From: Marinomonas sp. MED121
Lineage (GTDB): Bacteria; Pseudomonadota; Gammaproteobacteria; Pseudomonadales; Marinomonadaceae
DNA length: 64,000 nucleotides
Direction: 5' to 3'
Assembly (NCBI RefSeq): GCF_000153025.1
Contig: NZ_CH672430.1
Coordinates: 493,608-557,607 of the forward strand
Shown: positions 17,701 through 26,304 of the stretch, piece by piece
Numbering within the stretch: position 1 is the first letter of the stretch
Layout: every line of letters begins with the position of its first letter
Program-made: the position numbers and the translations under genes
The notes under the pieces: model-generated
What the model saw: only the letters and a program-made list of their open reading frames with translations
Databases searched by the model: none
What the model was told of the DNA's origin: nothing

Positions 17701-20700
17701 GCACCATTAGCATCATATTCATAAGTCACAATGGATTGTGTTTTCGCCAAACTAGCGTTGAGCTGATTGGACTTCCAATTTGTGATAATAGAGCGAGGAA
17801 GTCCTCTGTCAAAGTCTAGATAGCTGGTAATGATTTCAAGGTCAGTACCGGGTTCAGCTGTTTGCTTAGACAATAAACCTTCTGCGGTGTAATTGTATTC
17901 AGTGATATTAGAAACAGACTGGATGGCTGGGCCGGTTATTTGACTGACATTTCGACTAGTTAACCAAATCCCGTCACCTGACAAGCCGCCATCATAGTCA
18001 TAAGTATTGGTTTCTGTGACATCGACATTGCTAACACTCATCCCTGACACACTGGTACCCGAACGTGTCACCAGTTGGGTGATATTGGCATAATCATCAT
18101 AGGTATAATCAAGGCTTTTCGCTTTGATAAGCTCCTGATTTGTGCCATAGCTTTCGAACAGACTCTTGGTTTTAACTACCGAATAACTTACTGAACCTGG
18201 TGTTGCCTCGTTACAATTACCCGCGGTACAACTTGATTGTTTGCTCGCTTCGCCACTTATATGATGTGACTGCCAAGCATAGGTTTCACGCTCTAACAAA
18301 CCACTGGTATTATCAGCGCAATAATCATTACCCGAATAACTTGCTAAGCTAAAGTCTGGGGCTAGACTACAGGTTTCTAACTTTTCAAGTGTACCATTTA
18401 AGCGACCTTTCCAAGCCTGAGAGTAATGCATGACTTCAGCAGTTTCATTGCTTAAATCGAATTCTTGTACCTTAGCATACCCTAAGCCACCTAAACCTTG
18501 GGTGTGATTTTTCTGATCGTAATAGCGATAAGCAAGAGTATCAAAGCCCCCTTGACCATTATCTAGTTCAATTGATGATGCTAATGGATAACTTGCAAAT
18601 GAAATATTGATCTTATCTGTTTGATTTGTTGGCCAATTTGAATCATCAAAACGATAAAGGCTTCTATCTGAGCTCAAGCCATAGTTGAATTTATTAGCGG
18701 TGCCGTAGAGGTTATCGACTTGAACTAACTTATCTTGGAAAGGACTTCCTGAAACGACCCAGTTAGCGATATTGGCGTTAGCTGTATTTGAGGTAGACGC
18801 TTGATAAACTTCTACCAAATCAGCTGTACCATCCGCATTAACATCCATTGTCAGGTAATTTCGCCCCTGACTGTCACTGCTGTAATTTTGACTTAATTGT
18901 TTACGGTTAGCTTCATAAAAACCGCCTTTATCATTATTGATCAAACTCACAGAGTATGAGTAAGTCCCCGACTTATAGATATGAACCAAGTCTTTTGAAC
19001 CGTCAAAGTTGACATCAAGGACACTAAAGTTACTCGGTGTAGTAGAGGCAGGTGAGAACCAGGCTGAGCTAATTTGCGTTGTCGCACCTGACACAAAATT
19101 ATTTAAGTCAGTATTTAACCAAGATTCACTGTAAGTTTTATTACTGCTATTTTTAATTTTAACGATATCTGAAAGGCCATCAGCATTCACGTCTAAAGTT
19201 AAAAAAGTAGGCGTATTAGAAAGCGCGCTACTCCAAGAGCCGATTGACTTGGCACTTAACACTTTTGTAAAACCTAAGCTGCCATTATTTGACCAAATAT
19301 TAGCATAGGCGTTATTACCAGAACGATAAATGGCAACCAGATCTTGCTGGTTATCTCCATTGGTATCCATAGGTAGAATTTTAGATGTCAAAGCCGCACC
19401 AATTTGACTCCAACTTCCTAAATTTGTAGTAGAACAGCTACCAATACTACCATCGCCATCATTTATACAGGTTTGAGCATAGGCAGTTGATCCAGATTTA
19501 TATATTTTAACTAGATCCGGTAAGGTATCACCATTCATGTCCATGATTTGGTAACGTTTACCGTTTTCTTCACCATTACTAGTATTACCAAAAGCAACAC
19601 TCGCTTGCTTTGTAAAAGTGCTATCACCTTTACTTAACCAAGCAGAAAAAACATCGCTAGTTGAGCTATTTTTTTGCTCAATATCAACAAAATCCTCTAA
19701 ACCATCACCATTCACATCGAATGTATAAAAATTATGGTTTTCAACAGTAACATTGAAATCCGACTTTGCCTTATAAGATCCATCTTTTTGGTTTATGTAT
19801 ACACTTACCGTTCTACCTGGCTTACTAAGACCTGTTGGAGCAGCATCAGCCACTCTAATAATATCTGAATAACCATCAGCATTCGCATCAATACTAAGGA
19901 AGTTGGCATCAGAATACTCGCTCCCCTTGACGCCTTTGAACTTACCTATTGATAAGCTCGCTGAGCTCACATTATTCAATGTAGATAACTTGCTTAAAGT
20001 TTCATCCTGATAAGTAAAACTTAACGGATAGACACAGTCATTATTGCCACACAACTTCACATCAGATAATAATGACTTGGCCGTACCTTGGCTTTCTTCA
20101 TAACTTAGCTGATAGCTATAACTCAACTTAGAGGCTGCCGTATTAGCGATATTCACACTAATTAAACGCTGATCTTCTGTTAGAGGTTGCCCAGCAAAGT
20201 ATTGAACGGATGAATCAGACCTTCCGCGGTAAGTGAAAGTAATTGTGGTTGCTGGAGAAGCCTTAGTTCCACCATAGGTAATGGTTTTTGGCCGTTGAAT
20301 GCCTTTAGATGCCGTTGTGGTATAGGTATAAGCAATAACATTCTCAGCCACATCTTGACGACTACTGACTGACCAAATCAAGGTTTTACTTTGGGTATTA
20401 GCTACTAATTTACTATCCGACGTTTGTCCATAAAAGTAATGCTCACCAGATTTAGTGATCACTTGCCAATAATCAGGGTTATTCGTTGTACCACCATGTG
20501 AGAAAACTTTCTCAAATTCATCTATATCTGTTTTATATTGGGTGCCATTACCACCGTAACTTCCTGAAATAGAAATTAATTTCTGTCCATTAAGACAAAA
20601 CAAATCATTACTAAAATCAACACCTTGGATCTTCCCATCTTCAGCTATATTCGCATTACACCTTTGTATTGCAGGATGCCCTGATAGCCCCCACCCCATA

Positions 20701-21449
20701 CCAAGAGAGCCATTGCCACCGTAACTGTTATAACTTAATGCTAATGAAGGCTGTAGACCATTAATACCAGAGGGCAAACTTAATGGAATTTCATATCGCG
20801 CTGCCCCTGAGGTATCGATCCAAGCACTCGATCCGAGTAACCCTAATATATTGCCTGTTTGTTGATTTGATGATGAGCTAGCATTATTAGCAAAGTCGAG
20901 CTTAATATAGGCCTTTCCATACAAGGTAGAGTTAGTAACAAGCTGCCCACCAGAAATACTCATGCTGACAGTATTACTACCAATGAAATTGTAATCTAAA
21001 TCAGAGATATAAAAGCTTGCAACACTCGTATCAGACGATTTAATAACATGTAAACTAGCCAGATCACTTGCTGGTTGTAAAACAATATCAGCTATAGAGT
21101 CTCCATCTAAATCACCATATAGTAAATTATAAGAACTTATAGTGAGATTAGAAGATTGCCATAGTGATTTAAGGGTGGTCATATTTGCCGGTGAAATATA
21201 TGTATAACTGCCATTTGCATTTTTTTGCAAAACAATGGCCTGTGCTCCCGAATCAATAAAAAAGGGCACATTAACGTCACCTGAAATTAAAATAAATTTA
21301 TGTGGGTAGAGAATGAGGTCCTGCCGACCATCGCCATTATAATCGCCCTCATATAAAACATAATCACCCTGCGTCCAAGCTGCTGTAGCAAAAGATGAAA
21401 ATGCTACAGAGAAGATTATGACAAAAGAAAGATATAATTGACGTAACAT
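14724..21449 (-). CDS. giant secreted SpvB/FG-GAP/RHS (YD-repeat) protein 2 with toxin-like tip
   Basis: A 2241-residue paralogue of the protein at 4679-11509. The signal peptide and first ~200 residues are nearly identical, followed by an SpvB-like segment (~213), FG-GAP loops (~525-870), YD repeats and an RHS core ending VYDPALARFVSADPF...TDPDGF near residue 2003. The 238-residue tip is unrelated to that of protein 1. It has a highly charged Lys/Glu-rich linker, then a pretoxin-like hydrophobic segment (GALSVVGMIPAIGNVADVVN, ARGQPKAALSHMAAAVPG). The end is a His/Lys-rich domain with GNYGEIVNGKYKERLRIDP, GPNYSHYHKNSKGKHYS and DSDPGF. Clustered histidines suggest a nuclease, but this is inference. 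The small ORF 2 nt downstream is the likely immunity gene. Confidence 0.88.
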   Translation of the reverse strand: MLRQLYLSFVIIFSVAFSSFATAAWTQGDYVLYEGDYNGDGRQDLILYPHKFILISGDVNVPFFIDSGAQAIVLQKNANGSYTYISPANMTTLKSLWQSSNLTISSYNLLYGDLDGDSIADIVLQPASDLASLHVIKSSDTSVASFYISDLDYNFIGSNTVSMSISGGQLVTNSTLYGKAYIKLDFANNASSSSNQQTGNILGLLGSSAWIDTSGAARYEIPLSLPSGINGLQPSLALSYNSYGGNGSLGMGWGLSGHPAIQRCNANIAEDGKIQGVDFSNDLFCLNGQKLISISGSYGGNGTQYKTDIDEFEKVFSHGGTTNNPDYWQVITKSGEHYFYGQTSDSKLVANTQSKTLIWSVSSRQDVAENVIAYTYTTTASKGIQRPKTITYGGTKASPATTITFTYRGRSDSSVQYFAGQPLTEDQRLISVNIANTAASKLSYSYQLSYEESQGTAKSLLSDVKLCGNNDCVYPLSFTYQDETLSKLSTLNNVSSASLSIGKFKGVKGSEYSDANFLSIDANADGYSDIIRVADAAPTGLSKPGRTVSVYINQKDGSYKAKSDFNVTVENHNFYTFDVNGDGLEDFVDIEQKNSSTSDVFSAWLSKGDSTFTKQASVAFGNTSNGEENGKRYQIMDMNGDTLPDLVKIYKSGSTAYAQTCINDGDGSIGSCSTTNLGSWSQIGAALTSKILPMDTNGDNQQDLVAIYRSGNNAYANIWSNNGSLGFTKVLSAKSIGSWSSALSNTPTFLTLDVNADGLSDIVKIKNSSNKTYSESWLNTDLNNFVSGATTQISSAWFSPASTTPSNFSVLDVNFDGSKDLVHIYKSGTYSYSVSLINNDKGGFYEANRKQLSQNYSSDSQGRNYLTMDVNADGTADLVEVYQASTSNTANANIANWVVSGSPFQDKLVQVDNLYGTANKFNYGLSSDRSLYRFDDSNWPTNQTDKINISFASYPLASSIELDNGQGGFDTLAYRYYDQKNHTQGLGGLGYAKVQEFDLSNETAEVMHYSQAWKGRLNGTLEKLETCSLAPDFSLASYSGNDYCADNTSGLLERETYAWQSHHISGEASKQSSCTAGNCNEATPGSVSYSVVKTKSLFESYGTNQELIKAKSLDYTYDDYANITQLVTRSGTSVSGMSVSNVDVTETNTYDYDGGLSGDGIWLTSRNVSQITGPAIQSVSNITEYNYTAEGLLSKQTAEPGTDLEIITSYLDFDRGLPRSIITNWKSNQLNASLAKTQSIVTYEYDANGAVSSSWNALDHGESFQEHPVYSVLESYTDANGQTTTIEVDILGRQLSINAPQSSSSFTYAKCSNDCATNEVSYVLKTTTENPSERSYFDSLGRTLRSGVQVMGGAWSQTLASYNAKGQLASVSEPYFNEPSHYTTYLYDARGRSTQVNKPGGRYSSFTYSGLEQEKIEHFDGKSQKTTTKSNAFGLIEYGIDNLGSRIDYQYNGHGQLVKTIDTTTDMGTNEITISYDAYGARTQLVDPDKGTWNYTNNVYGQVTQEVNANGEITTFNYDLLGRLLSRTNSEGTSNWQYDVGTMAKGQLNKATQGGYAEEYSYDGFGNLAKKSVDFGDGNTADVSWHYIKGKLNTQTYPGGYTVKQTYDSTGYLKTVHREDNANDIHWEAVQMDARGNLTAYELDGGLKTYREYDAATGFVKSIDSLWGDIAYAQQSSYAFDSLGNLTSRNDQLYMSSTETVANQDQGQTFEYDALNRLKKWTTRSFDGVGTAGQTKVMEYFNNGNIKSKADVGDYVYQQQGSCALPSGPHAVSYIQGKGQFCYDASGNMLTGDGKAFTYTSFDKPKTIVKDAAKTEFLYGPSLGRYKRTDTVTGETGSGTQNTWYLDGIYEKVEDKNGKIIERFFLGDFGIIERTESAVAGLYLEQTRYFLKDHIGSVLAIVEGGSMRLLQQFHYDVWGKREYVKTGLGVNPWDSFGLSGRLGFTGHEMLDTVGLIHMNGRVYDPALARFVSADPFIPDPYNTQAFNRYAYVYNNPLSFTDPDGFEPRGTGTDGHGEHPDHRDKREKREKKERERKEFNDRLTKAYKQKADAEKEAARQAKEKKDKEKRTSRFLNFIQGALSVVGMIPAIGNVADVVNAGISVARGQPKAALSHMAAAVPGAGLAVGAGRAANAASKGLSSLGRPGKSPKRTLNRDGGVIHVTKDGVAIPSGSKHKIPDNYVQNPHRSGNYGEIVNGKYKERLRIDPATPPGQKGPNYSHYHKNSKGKHYSPKDGDSDPGF

Positions 21450-21510
21450 AAAGCCCTATCCCTAGAATCCAACCACATATGTAATAACAATGAAAAGAAT
21501 GGCAATTATT
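21450..21510 (-). promoter_or_regulatory. conserved 5' leader block of RHS gene 2
   Basis: Nearly identical to 11510-11570 upstream of the first giant gene, sharing AGGGATAGGGC before the ATG and the ACATATGTAATAACAATG block. This suggests both genes keep the same promoter and translation signals. Confidence 0.55.
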
Positions 21511-22032
21511 TACCACCTCGGTGAAAATACCTAAAAGTGAAAATTAATTCAATATTTTTCTAAAATACATCAATGAGTTAATCAATTATTTTTTTCTACA
21601 GCATCTTGACATTTGTTACCAATCATATAGATGAAAACTTATTTTATTTAAAACACTCATTCGGGAATATATTAAATTACAGTGAAGGGAGAAGTGATAT
21701 ATCGTATTTATGGCATAAGAAACTATTTGCCAAAATGAAAAATAAAAAATGAAACTAAGCCAAAAGCCGAAAGCCGAAAGCCGAAAGCCGAAAGCCGAAA
21801 GCCAAATAAAATAGGTTTTGGTTCGTTACACTTCAAACCACCAACTGCATTATTTTTCATTCAAGGAGTAAGCTTTAATTAATAAGAAAACAGAAACTAA
21901 TTAACCACAAACAAACTGATTAAATTAAAAATTAGGAAAGCTATTTAATCGTATCAATAAGTTTGTAGGCCAATCGACAGATTCCTCCTACTTATTATTT
22001 AAATCAAAAAACGTATCATAAGAATCTTTCAC
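21511..22032. other. gene-free intergenic region upstream of RHS gene 2
   Basis: A stretch of 522 bp without a supported ORF. It carries the 7-bp tandem repeat at 21759-21806. It also contains the 3' flank of the oxygenase gene and presumably the distal promoter region of the giant RHS gene. Confidence 0.5.
21759..21806. repeat. 7-bp tandem repeat (GCCGAAA)
   Basis: Five perfect GCCGAAA units (21766-21800) are flanked by one degenerate GCCAAAA unit and one GCCAAAT end. The array lies about 310 bp upstream of the start codon of the second giant RHS gene and downstream of the oxygenase gene. Such heptamers are prone to slippage. Confidence 0.9.
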
Positions 22033-22812
22033 TCATTCTAACCTACCATAAAACGTCATGCGGGCTGCTTCTGAAAGGGCGATATCAGGTTTTGAGTTAT
22101 AGGCGAATACCACCAGCATGCGTGTTGTATTGCCTTGGGTTGGTGTGACTCTGTGTATGGCGTTGCGGCCACGGAATAACACAAGTGCACCTGGATCTAT
22201 GGCGAGTTGTTTGATTTGTGCTTTGCCTGCCAGCACATCACTAACACCTTCATAATTCATTTCTCCCGCATCGGCATCTCGCATATTTTCTATGTATTCA
22301 AATACACCACCCGCTTCTGACTTTTGGATCAACAAGGTAATCGCAAAAGAGGAGTTATCAAAATGCCAACCTAGCTCTTGCCCTTCACTGGCATAATGCA
22401 AGTTAATTGAAGACAGGTTATCGCCATATTCATAAAGCCCTTCTTCTTCTAATACACTCGCTAAAAACGCTTTAAAAAGGCTTGAGTCATAAAGGCGTCT
22501 TAATACTGAGTCCTTATCGATTTGGTCATCGGTAATACAACCTTTTGAAGAGTTTACTTGTTGGTTTCTGGGATGCTCTAGAGGGAAGCTTGGATCTATT
22601 TCATTCAAATAAACATTGTGACTTGATTGAGTATAATAAGCTGACTCTTTTTTGAAATTGCCCTCATCGACGATGGCTTGAATCACATTTTCTTGAAGAA
22701 AGTTAGGCAACACTAACGCGCCTTCTTGCTGTAAAGATTGCTTACAAGCTTGTCGAAAGCTTCTGTTTTCAATTGGATATTGAGCTTGATTGATATAATC
22801 CGATAGCGGCAT
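22033..22812 (-). CDS. 2OG-Fe(II) dioxygenase family protein
   Basis: About 259 residues from the ATG at 22812, which has a good AAGGAAG ribosome-binding site; an in-frame extension to 22854 lacks one. The double-stranded beta-helix iron site is visible as WHFDNSSFAITLLI (HxD) and the distal H in RGRNAIHRVTP, followed by the Arg of NTTRMLVVFAY that would hold 2-oxoglutarate. It therefore looks catalytically competent. The substrate is unknown; the arrangement resembles prolyl-hydroxylase-like or small-molecule hydroxylases. It is divergent from a LysR gene broken by a stop codon, which may once have regulated it. Confidence 0.8.
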   Translation of the reverse strand: MPLSDYINQAQYPIENRSFRQACKQSLQQEGALVLPNFLQENVIQAIVDEGNFKKESAYYTQSSHNVYLNEIDPSFPLEHPRNQQVNSSKGCITDDQIDKDSVLRRLYDSSLFKAFLASVLEEEGLYEYGDNLSSINLHYASEGQELGWHFDNSSFAITLLIQKSEAGGVFEYIENMRDADAGEMNYEGVSDVLAGKAQIKQLAIDPGALVLFRGRNAIHRVTPTQGNTTRMLVVFAYNSKPDIALSEAARMTFYGRLE

Positions 22813-23038
22813 TGTGAACTTCCTTATGGCTATTTTCTGACACTCGGTGAACAAATCATCTTAAGTTTATACAAACAGGTTAAGATCATTTCAGTTGTAT
22901 GAAAATCAATCTTTTTTTTAGTTATCGTTAAATTTTTCTTAACACCCCATTTAACAATTAAGGCTTAACATAAGGCATTTTTTACCCTTTAATAAAGGAA
23001 AAGTAGCCGTTATATAATCATTAAAACTAAGAGTATTG

Positions 23039-23926
23039 ATGTTAAAACTTCCCAGTACAAACAGCTTACTGACATTTTTAAATGCAGCAGAAACAGCCAG
23101 CTTTGCCAAAACAGCTAAAGCATTATGCTTGACACCTGCAGCGGTGAGTCAGCAGATAAAGCAGCTTGAAGAGCAGTTAGGTTGTCAGTTATTTCAGCGC
23201 TCTAAACAGGGTGTTGAGTTAACACAAGCAGGTCAGCAGTATTTATATTTTGCCAAGCAAGCTGTTGAGAAATTAAAGCAAGGCCAAGCAAGTCTTAGGC
23301 AATTAAAGCAGCAAGATATCTTTACGCTTCATACCTTTCCATCGGTGGCGACTAAATGGTTAATGCCCAAGGTATTAGATGCCATGCAGGCGAACCCTGA
23401 GTTAGAAATACGGGTGGAAGCCAGCCACTCACAGATTGATTTTAACTTAAGCAATTGTGATGCTTGCATTAGCTTTTGAGAGCAAGACAAATCATTGAAC
23501 CATCAACTCATTTTTCAGGATAATGTCAGTCTCGTTGCTAGCCCTACACTTGTTGATGAGACGCTAGCAAAGGATTTAAACACCTTACTTATGCTCCCTA
23601 TGATCTATATTGATTGGGGCGATGATAATCAATTTTTACCCGGTTGGAAGGAATGGATGAGTGCAGCCGGTTTTCAAGATAAAGAGCCTAACAAAGGCCC
23701 GCAATTTAACTTATCAGGCATGGCAATAGAGGCTGCGATACAAGGTAAAGGCCTCTTATTAGGACAGGGTTTATTGATACAAAATGAGGTGAAATCAGGC
23801 CAACTGATCAAGTTAAACCCTATTACACTACCTCTCAAAAAAGCCTATTATCTTATCTATCCGGATCGCACCAAAGATAAGATAGCTGCCATGAACTTTA
23901 TTAAGCAACTTGTACCTTATCCTTAG
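23039..23926 (+). pseudogene. LysR-family regulator interrupted by an in-frame TGA
   Basis: The first part (MLKLPSTNSLLTFLNAAETA...AAVSQQIKQLEEQLGCQLF) is a LysR HTH of the GcvA type. It ends at a TGA at 23477-23479 within CDACISF. The same frame continues without a gap (EQDKSLNHQLIFQDNVSLVASP) through the effector-binding domain to 23926. A Gly codon is expected here in GcvA-like proteins, and one base change from GGA would give TGA. So this is one gene of about 295 codons with a single nonsense mutation, not two genes. It is divergent from the oxygenase gene and ends 10 bp from a convergent methyltransferase. Confidence 0.8.
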
Positions 23927-23936
23927 CACTTTGCCT

Positions 23937-24881
23937 TTAAGCGTTTTGTCCTTCTTTATAGCGGTAAACCAAGGCTTTTAGGTTTCTATCATTGTCCTTT
24001 TCAGGAAAGCCTTGGCTGTTTTCCAACCTGCGATCGAAAATAAAATCATCTCCTGCGTGTTCAGCAATCAATGCAATAAACGCCTGTTCAGATAAATCTG
24101 GGCTATTGGCACATAACAACAGCTGAGCATCGTGATTCACTATCTCAGGTAAACGCCTTAGAATTTTTTGATAATCTTTGGTTAGCTCAAAACTGCCTTT
24201 TTGAAAGCTAGGTGGATCAATCACCACCAAATCAAATGGCCCTGTTTTTTTCAACTTACCAAAAGACTTTAAAATATCATGGGGGTAAAAGCTCACGGCT
24301 TTCATAAAGCCATTTAACTTGTGATTAATTTTGCCTTGTTTTAGTACACCATTGTTCATATCCATATTCACAACCGAAGCCGCACCACCTTGCATTGCTG
24401 CCAAGGAAAAACCACAGGTATAGGAGAAGAGGTTAAGCACCTTCTTATCCTTTGCATTTTTCATCACAAAGGCACGGCCGTTATACATATCGGGGAAAAT
24501 TCCCGTATTTTGATGCGTTAACAAATCGACCAGATACTGAACCCCTTGCTCTTTAATGATATGAGGTTGTGGAAGCTCTCCATAAAACACTTGGCTTTTG
24601 GTATCTCGTCCCGCCCTTTGCTGAAAGACTAACCCTTCCACCTCACCATCTATTTCTGGCACTTTTAGCCAAATAGCATCAACTAAGGCTGCAAGCTCAA
24701 CTTCATCGATAGCTTGGTAAGAAACCAAAAACAAAAAAGGCGGATAAAAATCTAAGTTAATATGCTCTAACCCTTGATAACAGTGCCCTCTTCCATGAAA
24801 AATACGGGCAAGCTCATTGGGCACCAAGTCAACTTGCTCAAGGGCACTTAATAATGAGTGATAGGGAGTTAACGCAGACAT
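23937..24881 (-). CDS. class I SAM-dependent rRNA-type methyltransferase
   Basis: About 314 residues from the ATG at 24881, which has a GGAG ribosome-binding site; the longer frame starting at 24926 has none. The C-terminal Rossmann methyltransferase core shows VLNLFSYTCGFSLAAMQGGA (SAM motif I), VNMDMN (motif II) and LVVIDPPSFQKGSFEL (the catalytic DPP-S/F motif IV). This is the signature of the RlmI/RlmK-like 23S rRNA cytosine-C5 or guanine-N7 group. It lacks the N-terminal PUA domain of RlmI, so the exact target is uncertain. It would act in the cytoplasm on rRNA. Confidence 0.8.
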   Translation of the reverse strand: MSALTPYHSLLSALEQVDLVPNELARIFHGRGHCYQGLEHINLDFYPPFLFLVSYQAIDEVELAALVDAIWLKVPEIDGEVEGLVFQQRAGRDTKSQVFYGELPQPHIIKEQGVQYLVDLLTHQNTGIFPDMYNGRAFVMKNAKDKKVLNLFSYTCGFSLAAMQGGAASVVNMDMNNGVLKQGKINHKLNGFMKAVSFYPHDILKSFGKLKKTGPFDLVVIDPPSFQKGSFELTKDYQKILRRLPEIVNHDAQLLLCANSPDLSEQAFIALIAEHAGDDFIFDRRLENSQGFPEKDNDRNLKALVYRYKEGQNA

Positions 24882-25134
24882 AATGGCTCCAAAATTGATT
24901 TGCCGCGCATTATAGAACAAATGCAAATTAAGGGCATTAAGCTTACTTATTGATCTATATGGTGAATTTAAAATTGAACGAAAAATAGATAAATTTGTCT
25001 TATAATTTACTGGGAAAACTTGATAATAAGGACTTTGCAGAAATCAATAGTACGTTGATTAGACACTCTATGACTAAATAATCTTTAACAGGCAAGTTAT
25101 CTAGATTCTTAGCACTGAACAGTGGTATAGACCC

Positions 25135-26181
25135 ATGTTTCAAGATAATTTAGAAAGCTCGGAAAGAATTTTTAAACTCACCATCCCCATCATGCAGCAA
25201 CAGGGTATTCCTCTAACGCCTCAATACTACAACCTCTGGTACACCTACATGAAGCAAAGCAATTTGCTTTTGAATGAACAGATCGATGCTATTTTATTAC
25301 GTAAGTCTGCACTCTCTCTTGAAGACTGTGATGCACTTGTTCACACCTTTTGTAATCATTCTGCTGAGAACAAATTGGATAAGCTACAACATCAGCTGGG
25401 TAACATCAGTAAGTCGAGCCGAGGAGAGGAAATCGATGACTCGTTTGATAATGATATTTTAAGCCAAGCGAATCAACTTGATGATCAAATCAGCCATAAT
25501 CAAATCAATTTTGATCACTTCTACCAAGATGACCAAGGTCAGAAACAGGACCTAAGTTATATCGTCAATACCATCCGAGATTTAGTTAACTACTGCACTC
25601 AAATAAAACAAATCTCACATCAGCTTCACGAAAAGCTCGAGCTTCAAAATAAAGAAATTCAAAGCTTAAAAAAGGTGCTCAGCGAATTTGAAGATGAACA
25701 CAGTATTGATGGGTTAACAGGCATAACAAATCGAAAAGGCTTTGACCTTATTATCGATGCACTTATCAAACGCCAAGATAGCTTTTCACTTATCTTGATA
25801 GACATAGACCATTTTAAAGCCTTCAATCAAACCTATGGCACAAAAACAGGTGATAAGGTTCTGCAGCTGGTTGCCCAAAAGGTAAACCATGAATGTTCGA
25901 GTATTGGTCAAATATTTAGATACAGTGGCGGTAAGTTCGCATTAATCTTACCGAATATCAGTCTAGAGAATGCATCAACCTTAGCCGACGCCATTCGTGT
26001 CAATATTGGTGATTTGATTCTCACCAATAAGCAAACAGGTCAATTAGCCAAAAACATTACCGTCTCCTTAGGGGCATCTGCATACCTCGAAAATGATACC
26101 AAAAACTACATCCTTAAACGGGCAGAACATGCCCTTCTGCAGGCTAAGCAATCAGGTCGCAATAAAGTGATGAGTATCTAA
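25135..26181 (+). CDS. GGDEF-domain protein with degenerate active site
   Basis: A 348-residue soluble protein. Residues 1-180 form an N-terminal domain opening with IPIMQQQGIPLTPQYYNLWYTY, seen in many marine diguanylate cyclases, then a coiled coil around 150-185. The GGDEF domain begins at about 187 (DGLTGITNRKGFDLI) and has the magnesium site LILIDIDHFKAFNQTYG. Where GGEEF should be the sequence is RYSGGKFALIL, so the catalytic acidic residues are lost. There is no RxxD inhibitory site. It is probably a c-di-GMP-binding or regulatory protein rather than a cyclase. A terminator follows. Confidence 0.85.
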   Translation: MFQDNLESSERIFKLTIPIMQQQGIPLTPQYYNLWYTYMKQSNLLLNEQIDAILLRKSALSLEDCDALVHTFCNHSAENKLDKLQHQLGNISKSSRGEEIDDSFDNDILSQANQLDDQISHNQINFDHFYQDDQGQKQDLSYIVNTIRDLVNYCTQIKQISHQLHEKLELQNKEIQSLKKVLSEFEDEHSIDGLTGITNRKGFDLIIDALIKRQDSFSLILIDIDHFKAFNQTYGTKTGDKVLQLVAQKVNHECSSIGQIFRYSGGKFALILPNISLENASTLADAIRVNIGDLILTNKQTGQLAKNITVSLGASAYLENDTKNYILKRAEHALLQAKQSGRNKVMSI

Positions 26182-26222
26182 CCTGTCAAAAGCGAGCTAA
26201 AAAATTGCAATGGCGTCAAAAC

Positions 26223-26256
26223 AAAAAAGCCTTGTGGCATCACCACAAGGCTTTTT
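26223..26256. terminator. bidirectional rho-independent terminator
   Basis: AAAGCCTTGTGG and CCACAAGGCTTT form a long perfect stem around a CATCA loop, flanked by A- and T-runs. It separates the convergent GGDEF and symporter genes and can serve both. Confidence 0.9.
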
Positions 26257-26304
26257 ATTGGTTAGTAAAACGGATTGAGTGAACCCGTTTTAAAACACTC
26301 ACAC

